Assembly: GCA_016793245.1 (NCBI GenBank)
Contig: JAEUHW010000194.1
Coordinates: 1 to 64,000 of the forward strand
DNA from: Planctomycetota bacterium
GTDB taxonomy: Bacteria > Planctomycetota > UBA1135 > JADKAF01
Direction of reading: 5' to 3'
Length of the DNA: 64,000 nt
Shown: positions 27,561-35,681 of the stretch, piece after piece
Layout of the letters: each line of letters opens with the position of its first letter
Numbering within the stretch: position 1 is the first letter of the stretch
Program-made: the position numbers and the translations under genes
The notes under the pieces: generated by a model
Database searches by the model: none
What the model was told of the DNA's origin: nothing
Seen by the model: the letters and a program-made list of their open reading frames with translations, nothing else

Positions 27561-28506
27561 GACGCGATCATCCGCGTCGCCCGCCCTGATCGTCCACGGC
27601 GGAGCCTGGTCCATTCCGGCCGACGAGCTCGACGCGCATCGCGAAGGCTGCCGGCGCGCCGCGCGCGCGGGCTTCGCCGTGCTCGAACGCGGCGGCTCCG
27701 CGCTCGAGGCCGTCGTCGAAGCCGTGGCGCTGCTCGAGGACGATCCGACGTTCAACGCCGGGCGCGGCGCGCATCTCGATGCGCGAGGAAAGATCGCGCT
27801 CGACGCCGGAGCGATGCGCGGCGATCTCGCCACGGCGGGCGTCGCGGCGCTCCGCGGCGTGCGGAACCCCGTGCGCCTCGCGCGCGCGATGATCGAGGCA
27901 CGCTCCGAGGCCGTGCTGCTCTTCGGGGATGCGGCACGCGAGGCGGCCGAGCACCTCGGCGTCGAGCTCTGCGCGGTCGACCACCACATCGTCGAGCGCG
28001 AGCGCGCGCGCTTGCGCACCTGGAGCCGCGAAGCGGAATGGAAGCTCGCCTCCGCGTTCGATCCCGCGGAGGCGCCGCGCTTCGACGAGCGCGCCGCGAG
28101 CGACACCGTCGGCGCCGTCGCGCGCGATCGCGAGGGGCGCTTCGCCGCTGCGACCTCGACCGGGGGCGCGCCGCGGAAGCCCGCCGGTCGCGTCGGCGAC
28201 AGCCCGATCCCCGGCGCCGGCTTCTACGCCTGGGATCGCCTCGGCGCGGCGAGCACGACCGGCCACGGCGAGTCGATCCTGAAGGTGGCGCTCGCCCTGC
28301 GCGCCGTCGAGGGGCTGGAGCGCTTCGCCACGCGGGTCGCTGCCGAAGCGGCGATCGCCGAGATGTACGCGCGCTGCGGCGGTCGCGGAGGGCTGATCCT
28401 CCTCGCGCCCGAAGGCGCGCCCGCGTTCGCCCACAATACGGCGCACATGGCGGTAGCCTGGGTGACCCCGGAAGAAGAAGGCGCCGCAACGGGCAGAGAA
28501 TTCTAG
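27559..28506 (+). CDS. Isoaspartyl peptidase / L-asparaginase (Ntn hydrolase type)
   Basis: A 315-residue plant-type asparaginase precursor. The opening IVHGGAWSIP, the glycine-rich FNAGRGAHLDARG and the self-cleavage site before Thr183 in ASDTVGAVARD are present. TSTGGAPRK and GRVGDSPIPGAGFYA supply further active-site residues, and STTGHGESILK lies near the end. The enzyme cleaves itself at Thr183 and hydrolyses beta-aspartyl dipeptides or asparagine. No signal peptide, so cytoplasmic. The ATG at 27559 overlaps the ATG of the divergent reductase gene (CATG palindrome), leaving no normal leader on either side. Confidence 0.92.
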   Translation: MTRSSASPALIVHGGAWSIPADELDAHREGCRRAARAGFAVLERGGSALEAVVEAVALLEDDPTFNAGRGAHLDARGKIALDAGAMRGDLATAGVAALRGVRNPVRLARAMIEARSEAVLLFGDAAREAAEHLGVELCAVDHHIVERERARLRTWSREAEWKLASAFDPAEAPRFDERAASDTVGAVARDREGRFAAATSTGGAPRKPAGRVGDSPIPGAGFYAWDRLGAASTTGHGESILKVALALRAVEGLERFATRVAAEAAIAEMYARCGGRGGLILLAPEGAPAFAHNTAHMAVAWVTPEEEGAATGREF

Positions 28507-28571
28507 GGCGACCCGGGATACTCGCGGACCAAGGTACTCTAGTCGGCGGGACCTCCGCGCCCATCTTGCCC

Positions 28572-30020
28572 GTGCCCACCTTCCTCGCCTTCGGCCCTGG
28601 CTGCCGCCCGGCCCTGATCTGTTTCGTCTCCGCGCTCGCCGGACTTCCGGGAGCTCGGGCACAGACGGTGGAGGTCCTCGCCCCGAGCGCCGCAGCGGAC
28701 TTGGAGCGCCGCGTAGAGTCACGGTGGGCCGAGCTCGTCGCGAACGACGCGCCTGTCGGGCTCGCCGCGAGCGCCAGCTCGGCGCCTCCGGCGCCGCAGG
28801 CCGCCCTCGCCTCGACCGCGGAGCTCGGCATCGCGCTGCGGCGGAACCGCCTGCACTTCTCGGCCTGCGAAGCCGCGCGCCTCGCCGGCGAACGCGAGCT
28901 CTCGACGCCTCGGGGCTGCGCCGCGGCAGCCGCGCTCGGAGAACGCGCGCTGGCCGCGTACGCCATCGGCGAGGATCGGATCCTGGTGTCCGAGACCTTC
29001 TCCGAACAGGCCGAGCGTCTCCTCCGGCTCTATCCGAGCGCGCTGCCGCCGAGCGATCCGCTCGCGATCGAAGCTCTGCTCGACGTCGTGCTCTGGCACG
29101 AGCTCGCGCACGCCGTGCAGGATCGCGCCCACGATCTCGCTCGTCTCGGCGCCGCAGCGCGCGGCTTCGAAGCCCGCGCGGCGTTGAGCGCGGTGATCGA
29201 GGGGCATGCTCAGCTCTCCGCTCGGCACCTGGCGTCGAGCCCGCGCCACCGCGCGGCCTTCGAAGTGCTGGCGCGCTCGCATGAAGAAGCCCCGGTCGCC
29301 GTCGCGCCGTCGAGCCTGCGCGCCGTCGCGGCGTGCGAGGCCGGATTCGCCTACCGCGCCGGACTGCTCTTCTGCGCCGAGTTGGCGAGGCAGTCGAGCG
29401 CGGGCGAGCTGCTCTCGCGCGCGTTCCACTCGCCGCCGACGACCCTCTGGCACGTCGAGCATCCGCGCGCCTGGCTCGCCGGCGAGGCCGATCCCGGACA
29501 GCGCTTCGAGGATCCGCTTCGCGCGTTCGCGGGGGCGGGCTTCGAGCGGGAGCGCTGGGCGAGCACTCTCGAGAACGCGACGCGCGAGAGCTTGCGCCGC
29601 GCGCTGAGCGCACTGGACCCCGTGCGCGTCGAGCGCGTGGTCGGCGCGGTGCTGGGCTCGCGCGTGCTCCACGTGCGGGAGCGCACGGGCCAAGAGCGCT
29701 TGCTCTTCGCCGTGCTCGACCTCGGAAGTGAAGCGCTCGCGGCGGAGTTCATCGCCGCCGAAGAAGAAGCCTCGCGGCGCTTCGATGCCCAGCAGCAGGA
29801 AGAACCTGCGCTCGCGCTGCGCGCGAGCTATGCGCGCCGCGGCGAAGACGGTGCGCTCTGGATCGTGAAGCAGAGCCGTGACACTTCCGGCAGCGTCGAG
29901 CGCAGCGGGCTCCTGCTCGCGCGTTCCGGCTCCTTGGTGATCGAGCTCAACGTGCTCGGGGCGACGAGCGAAGAGCGAGCGCGTGCCCTCGCTCTCGAGC
30001 TCGCGGCTCGGCTGCGCTGA
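28572..30020 (+). CDS. Secreted putative zinc metallopeptidase (HExxH)
   Basis: A 482-residue exported protein starting at a GTG, with a signal peptide ending ARAQ (about residue 31). A zinc motif HELAH at 176-180 sits in DVVLWHELAHAVQDRAHDL. Glu210 in VIEGHAQ is the likely third ligand, a spacing seen in gluzincin-like families with HELxHALQD and LxEG motifs. The C-terminal about 150 residues lack a recognised fold. Substrate unknown. An upstream TTG two codons earlier is an alternative start. It lies 65 bp after the peptidase gene and could be cotranscribed. Confidence 0.75.
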   Translation: MPTFLAFGPGCRPALICFVSALAGLPGARAQTVEVLAPSAAADLERRVESRWAELVANDAPVGLAASASSAPPAPQAALASTAELGIALRRNRLHFSACEAARLAGERELSTPRGCAAAAALGERALAAYAIGEDRILVSETFSEQAERLLRLYPSALPPSDPLAIEALLDVVLWHELAHAVQDRAHDLARLGAAARGFEARAALSAVIEGHAQLSARHLASSPRHRAAFEVLARSHEEAPVAVAPSSLRAVAACEAGFAYRAGLLFCAELARQSSAGELLSRAFHSPPTTLWHVEHPRAWLAGEADPGQRFEDPLRAFAGAGFERERWASTLENATRESLRRALSALDPVRVERVVGAVLGSRVLHVRERTGQERLLFAVLDLGSEALAAEFIAAEEEASRRFDAQQQEEPALALRASYARRGEDGALWIVKQSRDTSGSVERSGLLLARSGSLVIELNVLGATSEERARALALELAARLR

Positions 30021-30050
30021 GAAGCTCACGGCGCGGCGGGGAGGTGTGAT

Positions 30051-30155
30051 GGCGCCGCGCCTGACGGCGCAGCGCGATGTCTGCTGGCGCCGCGCCTGAC
30101 GGCGCAGCGCGATGTCTGCTGGCGCCGCGCCTGACGGCGCTGCAGCGATGGAGCT
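30051..30155. repeat. Three tandem 35-bp hairpin repeats
   Basis: Units begin at 30051, 30086 and 30121. Each contains GCGCCG-CGCCTGA-CGGCGC, a 6-bp stem; the first two units are identical and the third diverges at its end. They fill the gap between two convergent genes, so they may act as a terminator or be a REP-like array. Confidence 0.85.
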
Positions 30156-30177
30156 CGGTCGCGTCGGGTCGCGGGGC

Positions 30178-31533
30178 TCAGCCTCCGCAGCGAATCTCGA
30201 CGACGGGCAGATAGCGCCGATCGAAGCGCTCGACGAAGTCCTCGAGCAGCACGCGCGCCTCGCGCTTCGGCGTCTTCTTGGTCTCCTTGCCGCGCCACTT
30301 CACGCGCAGCGGAGCCTCCGGAGCGAAGAGCCCGTCGGCGAGCAGGAGGCGAAAGGACGCGACGTGGCGCTCTTCCTCGACCGCGTAGAGATCGGGTGCC
30401 GCGCGACGCACGAGCAGTCGCGCCGTCGCGCGATCGGCCTGCTCCTGCAGGAAGCCCTTCTTCTCGTCGTTGCTCATCGCGTTCCAGCGCGCGGCTTCGA
30501 CCTTGGGGCGGATGTCCTCCTGCGCGTCCTTGGTGAGGCGCGTGAGCTCCAGGAAGAACGCGCGCGCTTCGTCCGTGCGCACGGCGAGGCGCACGACGCT
30601 CGCGGGCCGCGGATCGCGCCGCGCTGCGCCGAGGAACTCCGTCCAGTCGACGGCCGTGAAGTCGAAGCCGTGGCCCACGCCGCGGAACTCGAGCAGCCGC
30701 GCATCGCGCGCCTTGGCCGCGGCGAGCTTCGCGAACGCGAGGCGCAGATTGAACAGCAAGCCCGGATCGTCCTCGGCGCCCTGCAAGTCGCGGATCGGCA
30801 GATGCACGAGCTGCTCGACGAAGCGCAGGTTGTTCTGCCCTTCGAGCGCGTGGAGACGCGGGCCGCCGATCAGTGGCGCGATCGCGGCAAAGCGATCGGG
30901 GGAGCGCAGCGCGAGATCCCACGCGAGATGACCGCCGCGGCTGATGCCGCTGAGGTAGACGCGATCTTCGTCGATGTTCCAACGTCGCCGCGCCCAGCGC
31001 AGCGCGGCGTGCGCGGCCGCGCGCTCGCGCGGGTGGAACGCATAGCCTTCGTTCGCGCCGGCCTCCGAAGGTGCCACGACGAGCATGCCGAGCGCCTCCG
31101 CGGTCGCGACCCAGTTGCGCTCCATGCCGCGACCGCTCCCGCCGGTGCCGTGGAAGGCCATCAGCAACGGATGCGGTTTCTCGGGGTCATAGCTGCGCGG
31201 AACGAAGACCTGCAGCTCGGTGGCCTCGATCGCGTCGAGCACCTGCAGCTCCGCTTCGAGCACGCGCGAGCCGACTTCGTCGCGCGCGAAGTTGCCGAAG
31301 CTCTGCGCCGCGGCGAGCCAGCTCTCGAGCGCGATCTCCTTGCGGGCGGCGAGGCGCTTCGCCGCTTCGCGGCGCGCCTTCGGCGTCGGGAGATCGACCG
31401 CCAGCGCGAGCTCGCGCGCGAGCTCGAGCTGGCTCGGCGCGGGAGCAGGTTCGGTCTGCTGCGCGAGGACCTGCGTCGCGAGCAGCGCTCCGAGCAGGCC
31501 CATCGCGCCGCGCGACTTCCGCGAAGTGCTCAC
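30178..31533 (-). CDS. Secreted alpha/beta-hydrolase (esterase, PHB-depolymerase-like)
   Basis: A 451-residue exported hydrolase. The GTG at 31533 overlaps the VOC gene stop as GTGA. The signal peptide ends near QVLAQQ (about 25). The oxyanion loop is LLMAFHGTGGSG, the nucleophile elbow LSGISRGGHLAWDLALRSP has Ser198, and a likely catalytic His lies in GVGHGFDF. The hydrolase core spans about 100-300. The remaining about 150 residues carry many charged residues and no known fold. The substrate is unknown; relatives act on polyesters, feruloyl esters or peptides. It converges on the tandem hairpins at 30051-30155. Confidence 0.82.
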   Translation of the reverse strand: MSTSRKSRGAMGLLGALLATQVLAQQTEPAPAPSQLELARELALAVDLPTPKARREAAKRLAARKEIALESWLAAAQSFGNFARDEVGSRVLEAELQVLDAIEATELQVFVPRSYDPEKPHPLLMAFHGTGGSGRGMERNWVATAEALGMLVVAPSEAGANEGYAFHPRERAAAHAALRWARRRWNIDEDRVYLSGISRGGHLAWDLALRSPDRFAAIAPLIGGPRLHALEGQNNLRFVEQLVHLPIRDLQGAEDDPGLLFNLRLAFAKLAAAKARDARLLEFRGVGHGFDFTAVDWTEFLGAARRDPRPASVVRLAVRTDEARAFFLELTRLTKDAQEDIRPKVEAARWNAMSNDEKKGFLQEQADRATARLLVRRAAPDLYAVEEERHVASFRLLLADGLFAPEAPLRVKWRGKETKKTPKREARVLLEDFVERFDRRYLPVVEIRCGG

Positions 31534-31913
31534 GCGAACTCCGCGAGCACCACGGTGTGCCCCGCGGGATCGGCGACCGCGATCTCGCGCGCGCCATAGC
31601 TCGTCCGGCGCAGAGGAACGCGCACGGGCACATCGCCGAGCTGCGCGATCCAAGTGTCCAGGCCCTGCACCTCGAGGTAGAGCAGCCCCGAGCCGGGAGC
31701 GCCGAGGTCGGCGAGGGCGGGTGTATCGCGCCGCACGCTGGCGCGGCTCTGCAGCATTACCTGGGAGCTATCGCGCGCGAGCAGCACGAAGCCCAGGGCC
31801 GCGCCTTCGTTGATCTGCATGGCGGGGCGGAAGCCCAGCTTCTCGACCCAGAAGGGGAGCACGGCCTCGATGGACTCGACGTGGAGGAGGGGCACGATGC
31901 GGCGGAGGGACAT
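31530..31913 (-). CDS. VOC (glyoxalase/bleomycin-resistance) family protein
   Basis: A 127-residue single-module pair (two beta-alpha-beta-beta-beta units): RIVPLLHVESIEAVLPFWVEKLGF opens the first and GLLYLEVQGLDTWIAQL the second; it ends EIAVADPAGHTVVLAEF. His/Glu positions suitable for a metal are present (His11, Glu125 region) but not diagnostic. Substrate unknown. It is cotranscribed with the downstream esterase (GTGA overlap). Confidence 0.85.
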   Translation of the reverse strand: MSLRRIVPLLHVESIEAVLPFWVEKLGFRPAMQINEGAALGFVLLARDSSQVMLQSRASVRRDTPALADLGAPGSGLLYLEVQGLDTWIAQLGDVPVRVPLRRTSYGAREIAVADPAGHTVVLAEFA

Positions 31914-32130
31914 GGCGGGCTTCCGTGGCGGTCAGAGCTACGCGCGCGGCGGGTGAACCCTCCGCGACGCGTCGAGGATCCGCGCTGCAGCGGTCGGGCA
32001 CAACTTCACAGGCGCTTCTCTGCAGGTGGCTCGGACGAAGTTCGCGCTTGGGCTACTATCGCTCGGGAGACCTCGCTCCGCGCCGCAGCGTTGCGCGCGC
32101 GCTCGAGGCCCGGCTGGAGTCGGAGGATTC

Positions 32131-33522
32131 ATGCGCTCACCCCTCTCGTTCGCCGCGCTGGCGCTCGCCTTCTGCCCTGGGCTCACCGCCGCCGCCGACC
32201 TCGTCGTCGGCCCCGCGGGATCCGGGGCTCCGTACACGTCGATTCGCGCTGCCGTCGACGCCGCGAATCCGGGCGATCGGGTTCTCGTGAGCGCTGGTCT
32301 CTACTCCGAGCACGTCGTGGTCTCGAAGCCGATCGAGCTGATCGGTGCGGGTTCGGGCCTGACGGTGATCCAGTCCTTCCCGGTGGGTACGCCACTTCCC
32401 ACTCTGTTCCCGCCGCTCGGCATCACCGGGATCGGAGCGGGACAGCGCGCGGTCGTGCGCGGCTTTCGCTTGGAGCTCGGACCGGTGCTCCGGGTGTTCA
32501 GTTTCCCGAACGCCATGGCCTATGCCACGGGTTGCGCAGGGCGCCTCGAGCTCTCGGACCTGAACATCTCAGGGGGCGGTCTTCCGATGGTACCTCTCGG
32601 CGGAGTCGGGGGCGTCCTCTTGCTCCGCGACTGCGCTCAAGTGGTGATCGACGGCGTGCGTACCGCCGTCACCGCGACTCCCGTCTCGGGACCCTTCCAA
32701 GGCACGGAGGGGCTCTCCGGCCTCTTCGCCGAGCGCTCCCGGGCTTGGGTCTCGCGCTGCGACTTCCGTGGCACTTCGGCCGGCACGCGCAGCGGTGGAA
32801 TTTCAGGTGACCCTGGCGCGGGGATGCGAGCCTTCGACTCCGAAGTGACGCTCGCGCGCACGCGGCTCGAGGGCGGCGGTGGTGCAGCGGGCTCGCTCGC
32901 GAGTGCCGTAGCCGGAGGCGCGGGCATCGAAGCACGCAACAGCGCGATCGCGGTCCACGGCGGCGATGGAGCCGCGATCGTCGGGGCCGATGCGCGCGAG
33001 ACCCTCTTCCTCCTCTTCTTCCTCTACAACAGCGGTGGTCACGCGATCGAGGCCGATGCCACGAGCTCGATCGCGCTCGCGCCCGACGTGCTGCTCGTGG
33101 CCGGTGCCCCGAGCGCGAACCTCCCGGCTGGGCAGCCGATCGTCGCGGCCAGCGGGGCGAGCGTCGCGGTGCTGCCCGAGCGCGCGCCTTCGCTCGCGTT
33201 CCTGCCGCAGATCGGCGCGCTCGGCAGTAACTCCACGGTGCAGTACCAAGGCGAGCCCGGCTCGATCCATGCGCGCTTCCTGAGCTTCGCTTCGGGCGAT
33301 GCCCTCGCGCTGCCCGGCATCGAAGGTGCGTTGCTCCTCGATCTACTGACCTTCTTCTACATCGAGACGGTGACACTCGATGGCCTCGGGCAAGCGACGA
33401 GGTTGGCGCCGATCCCGCCCGATCCGCTGCTCGCGGGCCTCGGTCTCGTCGAGCAGACGGTGCAGCTCTCGCCGCTCGGACTGCGCTTCGCGCCGCCGGC
33501 GCTGAAGTCGATCGGGCTCTGA
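32131..33522 (+). CDS. Secreted parallel beta-helix protein
   Basis: A 463-residue exported protein. GGAGG lies 4 nt before the ATG, and the signal peptide ends LTAAAD (about 21). The first repeat, APYTSIRAAVDAANPGDRV and then LVSAGLYSEHVVVSKPIEL, is the DUF1565/NosD-like start of right-handed beta-helix proteins. Further rungs continue to about residue 330, and a Pro/Leu-rich tail follows. It is probably an extracellular polysaccharide-binding or surface protein; lyase catalytic residues were not identified. Confidence 0.82.
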   Translation: MRSPLSFAALALAFCPGLTAAADLVVGPAGSGAPYTSIRAAVDAANPGDRVLVSAGLYSEHVVVSKPIELIGAGSGLTVIQSFPVGTPLPTLFPPLGITGIGAGQRAVVRGFRLELGPVLRVFSFPNAMAYATGCAGRLELSDLNISGGGLPMVPLGGVGGVLLLRDCAQVVIDGVRTAVTATPVSGPFQGTEGLSGLFAERSRAWVSRCDFRGTSAGTRSGGISGDPGAGMRAFDSEVTLARTRLEGGGGAAGSLASAVAGGAGIEARNSAIAVHGGDGAAIVGADARETLFLLFFLYNSGGHAIEADATSSIALAPDVLLVAGAPSANLPAGQPIVAASGASVAVLPERAPSLAFLPQIGALGSNSTVQYQGEPGSIHARFLSFASGDALALPGIEGALLLDLLTFFYIETVTLDGLGQATRLAPIPPDPLLAGLGLVEQTVQLSPLGLRFAPPALKSIGL

Positions 33523-33545
33523 GAGGCCGGACAACCATCGATGGG

Positions 33546-33574
33546 GCTGCGCCTGCGATACGTGCAGGCGCAGC
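33546..33574. terminator. 11-bp hairpin between convergent genes
   Basis: GCTGCGCCTGC, loop of 7, GCAGGCGCAGC. It lies 24 nt after the plus-strand stop and 25 nt after the minus-strand stop, so it could stop both transcripts. There is no U-tract on either side. Confidence 0.6.
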
Positions 33575-33598
33575 GCCTCACGATGTTCTAGTTCGAGA

Positions 33599-35455
33599 TC
33601 ACGGAGCTCGTCTGTAGATCGAGACGCCGTCGCCGCGCGCGACGAGCACGAAGCCGAAGCGCTCCAGTCCGCGTTGCGCACGCGTGAGGGCCTCGTCGCC
33701 GAGCTCCGCGTGGCGCAGCGCGACATGCCGGATCGCGAGTCGCTCGAGCGTGGCGCGCGGCGCGTCGAGGCGCGGCTGCGCCGCGACTTCCGCGTCCTCG
33801 CGGCCTTCGAAGAGCACCGCCAAGAGCGCTTGGAACTCCGCGCTCTGCGCCGTGCGGCGCACCTCGCTGCTGGCGCGCGGATAGAACCAGGTCTGATCTT
33901 CGATCAAAGGGCGTCGATGCGCGATCTGATGCAGCGTCGGCAGCATCAGGTGCGCTTCGTCCGGCGGCGGCCAATCGATCAGCGCGCCTTCCGCATGGGC
34001 CAATCGCGCGTAGGGAGCGGGGATCTCGACGCGCTGCAGCGGCAGCGGAACCCAGAGCGTCTCGAACACGACGAGCGCGCCGAGTCCTGCGAGCGCTAGC
34101 CCGCGACGGCGCAGCCCCTGCAACGCGTGCGTCGCTCCGTGAGCCGCGAGCAGCACGACGCCGAGCTGGAAGAGCCCGAAGAAGCGGAACGGCATGCGCG
34201 CTTGCTCGAGGATCGGGATCCAGGTCAGCGCGCGGAAGGGGAGCGGCAGGCCGGTGCGGAAGCCGGCGACATGCAGCGTAGGGCCGAGCGAGAGCGCGGC
34301 GAAGACCGCGGTGAAGATCACCCAAGGGCGTAAGCGGCTGCACTTCGAGCGCCAGGCGTTCCAGGCGCCGACGCCGGCGAGTGCGAGGAGCGCATAGCTC
34401 TGCCCGAGCTCGAAGCCGGGATGGCCACGATGCAGTCGCTGCTGGAGCGCGCGCACGGGTTCGCCCCAGAGTGGGTGCTGCGCCACCGGCATCGCCAAGT
34501 CGAGCAGGTCGGCGGAGAAGAACTCCTTCAAGCCGAAGCTCGCCGCGGCGCTGCTCGACAAGCCGTGCTCGGCGGCCACGAGCCAGAACGGCGCGGTCGC
34601 GAGGAGCGCGGTCAGCGCGGCGAGCGCCAAGGCGCGCAGCGTGCGTCGCCGATCGAGTCGACGCCGCTCGAGGGCGACCAGGAGTCCACACGCGAGACCG
34701 AGGAAGAGTGCGTATTCGAGCGAGACCCAGAACACCCACGCGCATCCGAGGCCGAGCCCGATCGCGCGCCAGTGCTGCGGACGATCGAGGAGGCGCAGCA
34801 GCAAGAGCAGCACCAGCGGCAGGGACTCCAGCGCCAGGATGTGGAGGCGCGGGAGATTGCCGTAGTGGAAGCTCGCCAAGGTGAAAGCGAGACCGGCGAG
34901 GAGTGCCGCGCCGCGATCGCCGGTGAGCCGGAGCGCGAGCAGATAGGTGAGCCAACCGGTCATCCAGAACGAGAAGAGAACGAGGGCGCTGTTCGCGAGC
35001 AACACGCCTTCGAGACCGGGGGCGAGACCCTGGAAGGGGAGCGACAGCACGCCGTAGCCCAGGGCCAGGCTGTGCAGCAGCAACGGCGTGCCGTGGGGGT
35101 GATAGAGCAGCTCGGTGAAGAGCGGCGAGCTCCCCTGCACGCAGAGCGCTTCTCGCGTCCACCAGAGATCCCAGAGGAAGATCAGCCCATCGCGGCCGCC
35201 GCCCCCGGCCATCATCAGCTCGTCGGGGCGGAGCAGCAGCGGCCAGGTGCCGGCGATCGCGACGGCGGCGAAGAACGCGAGTGGTCCGAGCCAGAGCCAC
35301 GTTCTCTGCGCGGTCGATGCGTTCGCGGCGATGGCGTTGGAGGCAGCCGGCGCCTTACCTGCGACGCCGCTCGCGGCGATCGCCGCGCGGCGCGGTTCCT
35401 CGGGGACCAGAGGACTGGATTTCGAACTCGGCTCCGAACCCACGTGGGGGCGCAT
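33599..35455 (-). CDS. Polytopic membrane protein (glycosyltransferase-like, unassigned)
   Basis: A 618-residue protein with about 10-12 TM helices from residue about 50 to 450, then a soluble domain of about 150 residues. After TM1 comes a loop reading LWDLWWTREAL and YHPHGTPLLLHS, which recalls the first periplasmic loop of GT-C enzymes (an Asp followed by aromatic residues). No family was fixed. The polar N-terminal about 45 residues before the first helix depend on the chosen ATG at 35455. Possible role: sugar transfer from a polyprenyl phosphate carrier, or YfhO-like. It stands alone, divergent from the next gene. Confidence 0.68.
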   Translation of the reverse strand: MRPHVGSEPSSKSSPLVPEEPRRAAIAASGVAGKAPAASNAIAANASTAQRTWLWLGPLAFFAAVAIAGTWPLLLRPDELMMAGGGGRDGLIFLWDLWWTREALCVQGSSPLFTELLYHPHGTPLLLHSLALGYGVLSLPFQGLAPGLEGVLLANSALVLFSFWMTGWLTYLLALRLTGDRGAALLAGLAFTLASFHYGNLPRLHILALESLPLVLLLLLRLLDRPQHWRAIGLGLGCAWVFWVSLEYALFLGLACGLLVALERRRLDRRRTLRALALAALTALLATAPFWLVAAEHGLSSSAAASFGLKEFFSADLLDLAMPVAQHPLWGEPVRALQQRLHRGHPGFELGQSYALLALAGVGAWNAWRSKCSRLRPWVIFTAVFAALSLGPTLHVAGFRTGLPLPFRALTWIPILEQARMPFRFFGLFQLGVVLLAAHGATHALQGLRRRGLALAGLGALVVFETLWVPLPLQRVEIPAPYARLAHAEGALIDWPPPDEAHLMLPTLHQIAHRRPLIEDQTWFYPRASSEVRRTAQSAEFQALLAVLFEGREDAEVAAQPRLDAPRATLERLAIRHVALRHAELGDEALTRAQRGLERFGFVLVARGDGVSIYRRAP

Positions 35456-35681
35456 CCTGCGGCGAGCGGGGCAAGGTCGGCGGACCGCGCTTGCGGAGGC
35501 GCCGGCGGCACGCGGCGATCGTGACATGCGACTCCGCGAGCGTCCATGCGCGCGCGCCCTCGCGACGAGGTGTGCACTCGCTGTGCTCGTCCTCCGCGGT
35601 TCGCCTCTGGCCGTTTCCTCGGCGCGGGGGATAGCATCGGCCCGCGCGTTCGCTGCGGCCCGATCTCCGGAGAGGCGCGCC

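Noticed and set aside
30051..30155. Short CRISPR-like array
   Set aside because: The repeats are directly adjacent with no unique spacers, and no cas gene is present.
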